Shown: positions 1 to 9,198 of the stretch, piece after piece
Layout of the letters: each line of letters starts with the position of its first letter
Position numbering within the stretch: the stretch's first letter is position 1
Assembly: GCA_019192445.1 (NCBI GenBank)
Contig: JAHCMK010000002.1
Coordinates: 186,001-250,000, forward strand
Length of the DNA stretch: 64,000 nt
Source of the DNA: Oceanococcus sp. HetDA_MAG_MS8
GTDB taxonomy: Bacteria > Pseudomonadota > Gammaproteobacteria > Nevskiales > Oceanococcaceae
Direction: 5' to 3'
Notes under the pieces: model-generated
Seen by the model: only the letters and a program-made list of their open reading frames with translations
What the model was told of the DNA's origin: nothing
Database searches by the model: none
Program-made: the position numbers and the translations under genes

Positions 1-982
1 GAGCGCGCTCCCAGCTAACCTCACCGTGCTGACAAAATTGCGGCAACAAGTCCGCAAGGTCATCTGTTCTCAGAGCCACCAAACCAGGGAAAGACAGATT
101 GCTGCGAAAGGCCCAAAGGTCAAACGAAGGAAAGGCGTAATACTCACTCCACTTGGTTTGCCCGACACGCCCATTGACCTGATCACCATAAATCGCACGT
201 GCATGAGAATGCATGGCAGCGCATAGCTCCGAAAAACTGCGCGTCAGCGGCCGACAGCTGGGAGCCCACATTAAGCACCAGGACGCCTGCATCGCCTGTG
301 CTTGCTCAAGCCTCTGCAGAACAGTAGCGGCATCATTTGTCCACTGCCACGCGGCCACCATGGCCCCCTGTGGCTCGCCCCATGGCAAAAGATCACCGTC
401 AGAGGCTAGGCAAAACTCTGTAGACCAGAAATCTCCGCCACGACCACCCCAGTCAGACGATGGCTCCGGAGTCTTCAATGGCTCCACGCTTTTGTGTACG
501 GAACCCTGTCGCTCCCTCGAAAGAAGATTAAGCACCAGTCTCGCCAGTTTCCGCACTGCCCATGGAACCATATAGCTTCGCAGGCGAAAAAACCGGTAGA
601 TATCTCGCCATACAGGGTCTTGCTTGGCAGTAACAGTGAAAGCTGTATCTGGCGAGCACAGCTTGGATACTGCGAGCTCTAGAGCCTGCGTCCCTGGCGG
701 AAGCGTCGGAGTCCAGACAGCGCGTCTTCGTAGATCGATGAGGCTGCCTCGGAACACACACGCGATGTGCTCCTGGTCCCTGTTCAAGGCGTACATTTGA
801 ATACCAGCCGGCAGGGTGTTGGCGTAAGCGGCAAGCTCAAGGTGCACCCGCACTCGTTTCGGGAACAACCCCACCCGCGCGGTTGGAATGACTCTGGTCA
901 CAGTGAAGGCATCCGTTGAGCACGGCTCAACCTGGGCTGGCGCGGCCTGTGCAGGGAGCGTCTTTAGATGTCCCGGAGACAT
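1..982 (-). CDS. Glycosyltransferase-like protein, N-terminal part (cut by window edge)
   Basis: A continuous reading frame runs from an ATG at 982 off the left edge (about 327 codons visible, no stop). The start lies 2 bases after the stop of the neighbouring sulfotransferase gene, so the two are probably co-transcribed. The first ~170 residues have no domain I recognise. From about residue 230 the pattern resembles the second half of a GT2 (GT-A fold) catalytic domain. There is a stretch ending in AIYGDQV, where family members have a conserved Y-x-D, followed by a FPSFDLW segment, where relatives have FKPDWS-like sequence. The position of the usual DXD metal motif reads WAPS, so activity is uncertain. 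Codon use looks like that of the flanking genes. The C-terminal half, which would settle the function, is outside the window. The reading frame is well supported; the family call is an inference. Confidence 0.6.
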   Translation of the reverse strand, partial: MSPGHLKTLPAQAAPAQVEPCSTDAFTVTRVIPTARVGLFPKRVRVHLELAAYANTLPAGIQMYALNRDQEHIACVFRGSLIDLRRRAVWTPTLPPGTQALELAVSKLCSPDTAFTVTAKQDPVWRDIYRFFRLRSYMVPWAVRKLARLVLNLLSRERQGSVHKSVEPLKTPEPSSDWGGRGGDFWSTEFCLASDGDLLPWGEPQGAMVAAWQWTNDAATVLQRLEQAQAMQASWCLMWAPSCRPLTRSFSELCAAMHSHARAIYGDQVNGRVGQTKWSEYYAFPSFDLWAFRSNLSFPGLVALRTDDLADLLPQFCQHGEVSWERA

Positions 983-984
983 GC

Positions 985-1776
985 CTAACTCGCTCCCTCA
1001 AACAGCCGCTTCATATATTCGGAGCCCTCTTCAGGGTTGAGCACAACATTTTGGTTGAGCGTCCAATCATCCCCGCAGTAACCCAGTTGCTCCAATATGG
1101 GCTGCAATACCGGGCGATAAAAGGCTTCATCTGCCGTCGTAAACCAGTCTCGCCAGTTATCGAAACGGCGCGACCGCGCCACCCTGGCCAGACTCGCATC
1201 CACCTGAGCAGCGGCATTCACGCGCACGCCAAGGTATTCCTCCAGTGCCTGAAAATCTTCACGGATCAGGTCTTCGTAGTGGAATAGCTGTATCGAAGCA
1301 CGCAGCCTTTGCAGCAAGCCCAGAAGTGGCTCATAGGAGTTTTTCGCCCAGGAGGTGGCATCGGCTCTGCCCTCCAGCCGATGGAATGGCATCGCTTCGG
1401 GTTTGGCTTCCTTTCGCTGAGTCCTTTGCAAAGCCCGAGCAAAAGCCTCAGCACTCGGATGATGATTCTTAAACCAGCGGTAGAAAAAGGCGCTAATGAG
1501 CTGATCACGAGGGTCACGCACAATCCAAACAACACGATCATAAAGACCAACGATGGATTCAAGCTCATGAGGGCGGCGCGGCTGAACGACCGTTTTCGCC
1601 ACCACGCGCCCGAGCTTTCGGGCGATGCGCTTGTGTTCAGAGATACTGTTCTGGCCTTGTGCTCCACCCGGCTCGAAACAAATGCGCGCAGATGGCTCCC
1701 CCTGGGCAATACGATAAGTCAGCACGCTGGTGCCGCTCTTGGGCATACCCAAGACCAAAGTCTTCTGACCAAACAC
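985..1776 (-). CDS. Sulfotransferase family protein
   Basis: This is probably a PAPS-dependent sulfotransferase acting on a carbohydrate. A 5'-phosphosulfate-binding loop (PKSGTS, residues 12-17) follows the first beta strand LVLGM. A 3'-phosphate-binding motif (RDPRDQLIS, about residues 87-95) follows strand VVWIV. The frame is open further upstream (ATG at 1848 and 1899), but those starts would overlap the preceding gene by 41 and 92 bases. The GTG at 1776 leaves a 31-base gap and puts the P-loop at the usual distance from the N terminus, so I prefer it; the start is not certain. The product is about 263 residues, normal for this superfamily. It lies between a lipid-carrier phosphosugar transferase and a glycosyltransferase-like gene on the same strand, consistent with decorating a polysaccharide. 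Confidence 0.8.
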   Translation of the reverse strand: MFGQKTLVLGMPKSGTSVLTYRIAQGEPSARICFEPGGAQGQNSISEHKRIARKLGRVVAKTVVQPRRPHELESIVGLYDRVVWIVRDPRDQLISAFFYRWFKNHHPSAEAFARALQRTQRKEAKPEAMPFHRLEGRADATSWAKNSYEPLLGLLQRLRASIQLFHYEDLIREDFQALEEYLGVRVNAAAQVDASLARVARSRRFDNWRDWFTTADEAFYRPVLQPILEQLGYCGDDWTLNQNVVLNPEEGSEYMKRLFEGAS

Positions 1777-1807
1777 TACTGATGAATCCGTGGAGCCGCA
1801 GTCTGCT

Positions 1808-2950
1808 TTAGTTGTCGTAGGCAACGAGTGCCCGACGTAAAGCTGCATAAGCCATGAGGTACGCCACCATAATGCCCACACACAAAGCCTGCAGAGCACT
1901 GGTGGAGTCGCTTAGCAATACCGCCAACACGGCTAAACCTGCAGAGACTAAAGTGAGGATCACCGTTGTAAGCCAGTTCGCACGCAGCTTAGAGGCCTCA
2001 TAGCGACACTCCAACCACACACACAGCAGCGAATGAAGGTGCAAATAGTCGGGGTCGCTAAAGCGTGTGCCTTCAATAATTATCCGGCGCATGATCGTGA
2101 ACAGTGTTTCGAAGATTGGAAGCGCAGCAAGCACAACGAAGACCCATGGCGATAAATCCGGAATCGACTGGCTGAGAACAACGGATACCACCGCGACGCA
2201 AAAGCCCAAAAAGTAGGCGCCAGAGTCCCCCAGAAACAATCTGGCCGCCGGGAAATTGAACACGGAGAAACCCAGGATCGCCCCGATCAGCCACAGCACT
2301 TGCTGGGCAAGATCTAACAGACCTGCACGCCAACAGATGACGACGCTGGCGAGTAGTGCTACCTGAGCGATTCCCACGGCAAGACCATTCTTGCCATCGA
2401 TGATGTTGAAGGACTGGGTTACCCCTGCGATGCAAAAGCTTGCGACAATGACAGACATCACCGGAACCTGTATCAGGCTGTCGAGGAGGCCGAAGTCATA
2501 GCGCGGGATGGCCACATCAAAGCCGAGAACCGCAATGAGGGCCGAGCCAAAGCAAGCCGCATAGCGGAAGAATGGTCCTACTCGCCCCCACAAATCCTCT
2601 GCAGCCGAGAGTAAGAATGCGGGCAGGAAGCTCGCTGTCACAATAAGGAGGACCTGCATTGGTAACTGCGCGAGCCACCCCAGGACTACCACCCAGACGG
2701 CGCTGGCGAAGATTGCAATGCCACCCAGTCGCGAGATATCCCCATCGTGAATGTGTTGCGGGTGAGCCTCCGGGGTTGTGACGATGGCTGCCGCAAAGAA
2801 CCGCGACAAAAAGAAGCGGCATAGGGCGTAGCTCATGAACCAGCTCGATAACGCCACAGAAGCGGTAGACCAAATTTCGTAAGAAGGCACAGTCGGTGGG
2901 TTTCGCCGTTCGCGAGCTGTTGAGCGTTTAAAAGTGCGAAAGGTTACCAT
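1808..2950 (-). CDS. WecA/MraY-type undecaprenyl-phosphate sugar-1-phosphate transferase
   Basis: A multi-spanning membrane enzyme of the polyprenyl-phosphate hexosamine-1-phosphate transferase family. It would start a lipid-linked glycan by moving a sugar-1-phosphate from a UDP-sugar to undecaprenyl phosphate. Visible family signatures are DGDISRLGG near the N terminus, AED in the position of the Asp-Asp pair, FNIIDGKNGLAVG, LFLGDSGAYFLGF and a late loop DPDYLHLHSLL that matches the HxHH-type motif of WecA relatives. About ten hydrophobic segments alternate with short loops. The ATG at 2950 is chosen; an in-frame GTG at 2992 would add 14 residues. The gene heads a minus-strand group with the sulfotransferase and the glycosyltransferase-like gene and diverges from the giant fusion gene. 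The sugar substrate cannot be read from sequence. Confidence 0.88.
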   Translation of the reverse strand: MVTFRTFKRSTARERRNPPTVPSYEIWSTASVALSSWFMSYALCRFFLSRFFAAAIVTTPEAHPQHIHDGDISRLGGIAIFASAVWVVVLGWLAQLPMQVLLIVTASFLPAFLLSAAEDLWGRVGPFFRYAACFGSALIAVLGFDVAIPRYDFGLLDSLIQVPVMSVIVASFCIAGVTQSFNIIDGKNGLAVGIAQVALLASVVICWRAGLLDLAQQVLWLIGAILGFSVFNFPAARLFLGDSGAYFLGFCVAVVSVVLSQSIPDLSPWVFVVLAALPIFETLFTIMRRIIIEGTRFSDPDYLHLHSLLCVWLECRYEASKLRANWLTTVILTLVSAGLAVLAVLLSDSTSALQALCVGIMVAYLMAYAALRRALVAYDN

Positions 2951-3052
2951 CCCACTGGCATTCACAAATAGATTTTCACCCCCAAAGCACACCGTGGGGC
3001 GTGTGTAGACGCGGGAAACTTGGGACGGTCCTTAGACCATCGCGCGAAATAT

Positions 3053-6000
3053 ATGGCAGCAAATACTGTTGGGAAGAACTCCCCCATAGACGCTGATCGC
3101 GTCGCATTGGTCATACTCGGCATGCACCGTAGCGGAACATCTGCGCTTACCCGGGTGCTGTCTTTGCTTGGTGCTCAACTACCGAGCCAGCTGATGCCAC
3201 CCGTCCAGGGCAACAATGACCTGGGCTTTTGGGAGTCTGAGCGAGTAAAGGAGCTCAATGATGCTCTTCTGCGCGAATGCGGCTCTTCTTGGGATGACTG
3301 GACAAGCCTGCGCCTACCTATGGCTGGTCAACAGCGCGAGGAATGGACCTCCAAAGCAGCACAAGTGTTGGTGGAAGAGTTCGGCCACGCAGACTCCATC
3401 GTACTCAAGGATCCGCGCGTAAGCCGCACTTATCCTATCTGGCGAACAGCTTTAGAACGAAGGTCTTTCGAGGTCATTTGCATTATCGCGCTGCGTCATC
3501 CGCGAGAAGTGGCCGCATCAATCCATTCCCGAGATGGCTATTCGCTAGAAGAGGGTTGCTTGCTGTGGCTAGAGCACACCCTCGCAGCAGAGCGCCACAG
3601 CCGTGATGCCACTTCAAGAAGCTTCGTAAAATACGATGATCTCCTCGCGGACTGGCGGTCGGCTATCGCTCAGATTAGTGAGTCTGCCCCTGAAGGGTTA
3701 CTGCAGGCCGACGAGGACGCAGCAAAGGCCATTGACGGTTTCCTCAAACCCTCCGCGAGACACCATCAATCCACGGATCTCGATCCTGTTCGCGCAGACA
3801 TTGCAGCCCTGGTTATGCGCACTTGGGACATTGTGAGCGAACTTGCCGTCAAGCCTTTCACGACCGATCAGCGAAATGAGCTCGACCTGATATGGACGGA
3901 GCTCAGCGCCATTAGGGAACCCGCTCAAGCATCGCGTTATCGCCAAATAGATCGGCAGGCCGCGCGACTGAATCAGCAAAACAAGACGCTGGCCCAAGAG
4001 CTTGCACTTAAACAAAGTCTGCTCACGGACAAGCGAGAGCTCCAAGAAAAGCTCGAAAACCGCATCGCCAAAGTTAGCCAGCTTGAGACTTTGGCTCAGG
4101 AGCGACAACGCGAAATTCACAAACTCGAGCAACGGCTTAATGAGGCACAGCGTACCCGCGAGACCATTGAGAGCGACTTGCGATCCTCAGCGGCAAACCT
4201 GCAAGACAAACTGACCAGCCGTATAGCGAAAGTCAGCCAACTCGAAACTCTTGCCCAACAGCGCTCACTAGAACTACAGGATTGGCGAAAGAAACACGCA
4301 GACACGCAGCACAGACTGAAGAAAGCTGAACAAGATATTCATGCGGCGTTGGCGCAGCTTGCCCACGCTGCGCAGAGAAACGAAGTCACTCCGCCTGCGT
4401 TCAATGAGCCCGACGCCCAAATAACTCAGGCAACAAACTGGCTGGTGAATCACTGGGATGACGCCTCGCAGCGACTTTGCGCCGCTCAACAGCAGCAGGA
4501 GCAATTACAACAGCGCTTGGATCACTTAGAAGAGCAGACCGAACTTTTCAAACAGCAAAGCCGCGCAACTGAAAAACGGCTTATCGATGCTGAGGCCGCG
4601 CTTCGTAAACGCGTCGCCGAATTTGAAGCGGCACTTGAAAAAAGCCGGACGCAAAACACCGAGCTGGAGAGCAAACTGGAGTCTTCACAGCAGCGCCTGA
4701 AAGTTCTAGCACAGAGCTTAGACCATAAGAATGCGGAAGCCCGTTTGCTGCACCGAGCGCGGCGGCATACCGCCGGCGCAGTGAGTCTGGCAAAGCTTCA
4801 TCAGTCTGTGCGCTCTTCCAAGCCTCAATCCACCGCGCATAAGGTCACTATGCTGGCCCGCCTGGGCAGACGCTTGTTGCAACGGTCAGCGTTTGGGCTG
4901 GAACTCACACAAGCCCTGCGCAAATCTCTACTTGCTCAGGCGAAAGTGATCGTGCGCGCCTCTGCTTTCGATGGCGATTGGTATGGTCAGTATCATGATC
5001 TGCCGCAAAGCCTGTCCGAAGACGCAGCCCTGCTGCACTGGCTGTTAATCGGCTGGCGTGAGGGTCGAGACCCCCATCCTGTATTTGCGACAAGCTGGTA
5101 CCTGAAGAACAACCCAGACGTGAGGGAGTCAGAGCAGAACCCCCTGGTTCACTACCTTACATTTGGGATTGAAGAAGGCCGTCGTGCGAGCCCGCTCTTT
5201 GATGATGCGTACTATGCAGAAAAACACTCGGACATCCGGTCTGCAGGCCTCAACCCCTGGACGCACTATGTGGCGCATGGCATGCATGAGGAACGCGAGC
5301 CGCATGGCCTGATTAATCCGCGCTGGTACCGAGACCATTACCGTATTGATGAGGACACCAATGCGCTTAAACACTATTTGCTTGTTGGTAGTGACTTAGG
5401 GTTTTCCCCGAGCCCTTTCTTTGATTCGCTGTGGTACCTCAAACGATACCCTGACGTGGCGAAGGCAGAGATTCATCCTCTTTGGCACTTTCTTTGCCAT
5501 GGGCAGCTCGAAGGACGCAAAACATCCGCTCGTGATCGCTCCCTCGCGCGGGCCAACCAAGGGCGCGAAGCCACATCACGGCCACACATTCCAGACCCCG
5601 CGCCAAACCTAGCCGCAAACTACTCATATACGCCCGGCAACCTTGAACTCGACCCCAGTAAGCAGACGGTGCTCGTGTGTGCGCACGCGGCGAACTCGGA
5701 GCTCTATGGCGGGGAACGCAGCTTCTTAGAGATCCTGCATTTACTGCGGGACACTGCTTACCAAGCTTTGGTGCTCTTGCCAAAACCCAACCCCGAGTAC
5801 ATCCAGCTTTTGCTCGACCACTGTGTGGGCGTTGCGACGGTTCCCTACCGCTACAACCGGCAAGGCACTGAAGCCAACAAATCATCCGTTGCGCAAATTA
5901 TGGCGTTAATGGTCGAGCATAGAGTTCGACTTGTGCATGTCAACACCATTGTTGTTCGCGAACCTCTGTTAGCAGCGGCACGATTAGGCTTGCCACGCCT

Positions 6001-9000
6001 CACGCATGTGCGGGAGTCGTTGCGGAACGATCGTTGGATGACGGAGATGCTGGCAAGTAGCAGCGATGCGGCACTTGATGAAGTGCAGAGTCACACTGAT
6101 GCGATTATTGCCAACTCTGAGGTTACCGCCAAGGAATTCTTCAAAACTGACTCCACCTTCACAGTCCCCAACACCTTTGACATGGCAGCCTTGGACCTGA
6201 GCAATGACTGTGACAGTGGAGCAATTTATGTGGGGATGCTGAGCAGTAACCTGCCCAAAAAAGGCATCGAGGATTTCGCTCAGCTGGCAAAGTCCTGCAG
6301 CCAACTCAACCCCAAGATGCGGTTTCGCTTAATTGGCCCACTGAATGAGCACACCCAGAAGCTAGTCCAGCGACAAAAAGCAGGTGAACTGAGCCAGAAC
6401 CTCGAGTTCTGCGGTTACATCGCCAACCCCATCGACGCTTTGAAGCTGGTTAACGTGGTCGTGAATTTCTCTCACTTCGCCGAATCATTCGGCCGCACGG
6501 TTGTTGAAGCCCAAGCAGCCCGTAGACCGGTCATTGTGTATGACCTTGGAGCGCCTAAAACACTGATTGATAACGGGCGCACAGGGTATGCGCTGCCTGT
6601 GGGCCATTGGCACGACGCTATTGCCATACTCCAAAGGTGGGAAGCGGACCGCGACTCCATGGTTGCAGCTGGCGAAAGCGCACGCGATTACGTCGTGCCA
6701 CGATTTGGTCGAGAGCATGGGCAAGCCGCTTTGCAACAAGCCTACGACACCATGCTGCAGCGGCTGCCGCCCCGCCAAGATGCACGCGGTAGAACCGACA
6801 CCTACGCTGTTTCCCCCAGATATTCAGCCCAGCATTTCAAGCCGCGCGCAGTCGAACGGCTGGCCTACTTCTGCTGGCACTTCCCCGTGCCATCGGAAAC
6901 CTTTGTGCTCAATGAGCTGCGTGAGCTCGTACAGCGCGGTGTAGACGTGTTGGTCTACTGCCGACAAATTCCGCATAAAGACTTTGAGCCTGACTTCCCC
7001 ATCTCTTGGGAACGCGTTGCCAACGCCGAAGAATTGGCCGACAAACTCATCGAAACCGGTCGCCAGCATGTACATGCGCACTTCGTGTATCCCACGGTGA
7101 CCGATATGGTGTGGCCCGCCTGCCAGAAGGCCGGACTACCATTTACCTTCATTGCTCACGCTCAAGACATTTTTAAGTACGAGAATGACAAACGCAATCG
7201 CATCGCGGAGATTGCAGCAGACCCGCTGTGTTTGAAGATTTGCGTGCTGGGCGACTTCCACCATGCGTACCTCACCCGCAGAGGAGTCCCACCGAACAAA
7301 CTTCTTATCAACCCCAACGCCGTCGATTTTTCGCCCTTTGCTTTCAAGGACCGCAGCCAGCGAGCCGTGACGCGCTCGGTTGTCGCAGTCCATCGCTTCA
7401 CTGCAAAGAAAGGCTTAGACATTCTCATCCAAGCAGCGCCTTTGCTCTTGGACGATGACATAGCGATTCACCTGTACGGATACGGAGAACAAGAAGAGTT
7501 GCTCAAGGCCGCTGCAGCAGATATTGGATGTCACAACATTCATTTTCGCGGGGCGCTACGAGGTGCCGATGCCGTCGCCGACGCCATACAGTCCCATGAT
7601 GCTTTCATAGCCCCTTCAGTCCGAACTGACACCGGGGATATGGACGGAATCCCCACATCGGTCATCGAAGCAATGGCGCTCGGCGTGCCGGTTGTCACCA
7701 CCAACATCGCCAGTATTCCCTCGGTGGCCATCGATGGCGTCACAGCCTATGTCGCTGAATCAGGAGACCCGCAGAGCCTTGCCCAAGCCATTCGACGAGC
7801 AGTCAATGCAGGCCCAGCGGAGCGCAAAGCACTCGCCGCAGCTGCGCGCGCAAAAGTGGAAAAACGCCATAATGTGTCTCGCACAGTCGATGTGCTGCAG
7901 CGCGTGTGGGAGGACCAGCCCATCGATCTTGTGATTGTGAGTTGGAATAATCTTGAAGAGCTGCGCGAGGTTGTATCCCGCATATTTCGCTACACAAAAA
8001 CTCCGTTTCACCTCAGCATCTGTGATAACGCCAGCCAACCCGATGTGCTGCAGTGGCTGAGTGCTCTACAGCTGAACAATGACAACGTCAGCATCATATT
8101 TCGCGACGAGAACAGCTACGTGGGCCCCGGAACCAACGCCGCGATGAGCGTCGGCCAAGCGCAGGCTGTGGTGTACTTCTGCGGACGGGAAGGTTTTTGT
8201 CTCGCCGAAGGCTGGGAAACTGAAGTGTTGGAGCAGTTCCAGAGCAAACCGAAGGCAGGCCTTATTGGAAGCCTAGGCTATAGCCCAACTTACCTGCATG
8301 GCAAAGATATGGCGTCCGGCGTTCCACTCTTTGCAAAGTTTCGGAACCCGGAATTTGCTGAACAGAACCCTGAGCGTGAGTTTTTCCATGTGCAAGGCGG
8401 CTTATTCGCCATGCGACGCGACATGGTCAATGAGATCGGCGGGTTTAGCGAAGATGTCCCACATAGCTATACCGATGTTGAGTACAGCTACTATGTGGAA
8501 AGCTGTGGTTGGGAGCTTGGCTCCGTGCCGGGTTTGCTGGCCCTGTTCAATAAAACGCGGCCCGACTTTTGGTCCAGGGTTGATGAAACCGTCAAGGTTA
8601 TCCACCCGCCGACGTTAAAAGACTTGCCCCTGTTGCAGAAAATCGCAGACAACGCCACGAAATTCTGCAATGTCTGCAATTGGGCTGGTCCGGAGTTTGA
8701 CCATAACCAGGGCTGCCCGGCATGTGGATCCACACCCGGACATCGCAGCTTGTATCGCTATCTTGCGGAAAGTACCTTGAGCTATCGACGTCTCCCAGCA
8801 CTGTGGGTTGGAGACAATCGCTGCTTAGAGCCATACTGGACTCCATCCTTCCAAGGTCAACAACTGTCCCTGGAAGACGCGCGCAAGCAGATCGCTAGTA
8901 AGGGTTTGGATACAGCGAGTGAGCGCTTGGAGTTCATTGCCATAGAGTCGAGCCTACTCTCGCCCAAAAACACGCGGCAGAAAGTTATCGATGAACTCAT

Positions 9001-9190
9001 CCGAACGCTGAAACCGTCGGGACAGCTTTGTATCCTCTCGGGCGATTCCAACTCTGGGAACTCCTCCAACCTCAAAGCTCTACTCGACCACCCTCGCCTG
9101 GAGGCTCTGGAGCCCATTTGTTACCGCAGCGCGGTGGTCCAGTTCTCCACCGCGGACGTGGCTTTGCTTAGAAAACGCCAACCCAATTAA
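3053..9190 (+). CDS. Giant sulfotransferase / coiled-coil / GT4-GT4-GT2 / zinc-ribbon fusion protein
   Basis: A 2,045-residue multidomain protein (numbering from the ATG at 3053; a TTG at 3020 would add 11). Domains in order: sulfotransferase, residues ~17-260, with P-loop GMHRSGTS; a Gln/Glu/Leu-rich coiled coil, ~295-565; four to five repeats of ~50 residues with the pattern YLKNNPDV...NPLxHY...GxxEGRxPSPLFD, ~630-825; a GT4 domain, ~870-1240, with SFGRTVVEAQAARRPVI; a second GT4, ~1266-1620, with GIPTSVIEAMALGVPVV; a GT2-like domain, ~1621-1850, starting DLVIVSWNNL and carrying GGFSEDVPHSYTDVEYSY; then a CxxC...CxxC zinc ribbon (~1871-1900) and a C-terminal region like those of class I methyltransferases, but without a clear glycine-rich SAM loop. 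It probably builds and sulfates a polysaccharide in one polypeptide. The next sulfotransferase gene starts 8 bases after the stop. Confidence 0.9.
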   Translation: MAANTVGKNSPIDADRVALVILGMHRSGTSALTRVLSLLGAQLPSQLMPPVQGNNDLGFWESERVKELNDALLRECGSSWDDWTSLRLPMAGQQREEWTSKAAQVLVEEFGHADSIVLKDPRVSRTYPIWRTALERRSFEVICIIALRHPREVAASIHSRDGYSLEEGCLLWLEHTLAAERHSRDATSRSFVKYDDLLADWRSAIAQISESAPEGLLQADEDAAKAIDGFLKPSARHHQSTDLDPVRADIAALVMRTWDIVSELAVKPFTTDQRNELDLIWTELSAIREPAQASRYRQIDRQAARLNQQNKTLAQELALKQSLLTDKRELQEKLENRIAKVSQLETLAQERQREIHKLEQRLNEAQRTRETIESDLRSSAANLQDKLTSRIAKVSQLETLAQQRSLELQDWRKKHADTQHRLKKAEQDIHAALAQLAHAAQRNEVTPPAFNEPDAQITQATNWLVNHWDDASQRLCAAQQQQEQLQQRLDHLEEQTELFKQQSRATEKRLIDAEAALRKRVAEFEAALEKSRTQNTELESKLESSQQRLKVLAQSLDHKNAEARLLHRARRHTAGAVSLAKLHQSVRSSKPQSTAHKVTMLARLGRRLLQRSAFGLELTQALRKSLLAQAKVIVRASAFDGDWYGQYHDLPQSLSEDAALLHWLLIGWREGRDPHPVFATSWYLKNNPDVRESEQNPLVHYLTFGIEEGRRASPLFDDAYYAEKHSDIRSAGLNPWTHYVAHGMHEEREPHGLINPRWYRDHYRIDEDTNALKHYLLVGSDLGFSPSPFFDSLWYLKRYPDVAKAEIHPLWHFLCHGQLEGRKTSARDRSLARANQGREATSRPHIPDPAPNLAANYSYTPGNLELDPSKQTVLVCAHAANSELYGGERSFLEILHLLRDTAYQALVLLPKPNPEYIQLLLDHCVGVATVPYRYNRQGTEANKSSVAQIMALMVEHRVRLVHVNTIVVREPLLAAARLGLPRLTHVRESLRNDRWMTEMLASSSDAALDEVQSHTDAIIANSEVTAKEFFKTDSTFTVPNTFDMAALDLSNDCDSGAIYVGMLSSNLPKKGIEDFAQLAKSCSQLNPKMRFRLIGPLNEHTQKLVQRQKAGELSQNLEFCGYIANPIDALKLVNVVVNFSHFAESFGRTVVEAQAARRPVIVYDLGAPKTLIDNGRTGYALPVGHWHDAIAILQRWEADRDSMVAAGESARDYVVPRFGREHGQAALQQAYDTMLQRLPPRQDARGRTDTYAVSPRYSAQHFKPRAVERLAYFCWHFPVPSETFVLNELRELVQRGVDVLVYCRQIPHKDFEPDFPISWERVANAEELADKLIETGRQHVHAHFVYPTVTDMVWPACQKAGLPFTFIAHAQDIFKYENDKRNRIAEIAADPLCLKICVLGDFHHAYLTRRGVPPNKLLINPNAVDFSPFAFKDRSQRAVTRSVVAVHRFTAKKGLDILIQAAPLLLDDDIAIHLYGYGEQEELLKAAAADIGCHNIHFRGALRGADAVADAIQSHDAFIAPSVRTDTGDMDGIPTSVIEAMALGVPVVTTNIASIPSVAIDGVTAYVAESGDPQSLAQAIRRAVNAGPAERKALAAAARAKVEKRHNVSRTVDVLQRVWEDQPIDLVIVSWNNLEELREVVSRIFRYTKTPFHLSICDNASQPDVLQWLSALQLNNDNVSIIFRDENSYVGPGTNAAMSVGQAQAVVYFCGREGFCLAEGWETEVLEQFQSKPKAGLIGSLGYSPTYLHGKDMASGVPLFAKFRNPEFAEQNPEREFFHVQGGLFAMRRDMVNEIGGFSEDVPHSYTDVEYSYYVESCGWELGSVPGLLALFNKTRPDFWSRVDETVKVIHPPTLKDLPLLQKIADNATKFCNVCNWAGPEFDHNQGCPACGSTPGHRSLYRYLAESTLSYRRLPALWVGDNRCLEPYWTPSFQGQQLSLEDARKQIASKGLDTASERLEFIAIESSLLSPKNTRQKVIDELIRTLKPSGQLCILSGDSNSGNSSNLKALLDHPRLEALEPICYRSAVVQFSTADVALLRKRQPN
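4945..5530 (+). repeat. Protein-level tandem repeats (YLxxNPDV...HYLxxGxxEGR)
   Basis: Inside the giant fusion gene, successive units of about 50 codons encode the pattern W/Y-Y...NPDV...NPLxHYL..G..EGR.PSPLFD. Recognisable units start near WYGQYH, WYLKNNPDV, YYAEKHSD, WYRDHYRI and WYLKRYPDV. Units are divergent at DNA level, so this is an old protein repeat and not a recent DNA expansion. Such repeats occur between domains of large bacterial polysaccharide glycosyltransferases; their role is unknown to me and may be to bind glycan or act as a spacer. Confidence 0.7.
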
Positions 9191-9198
9191 CAACCGTA

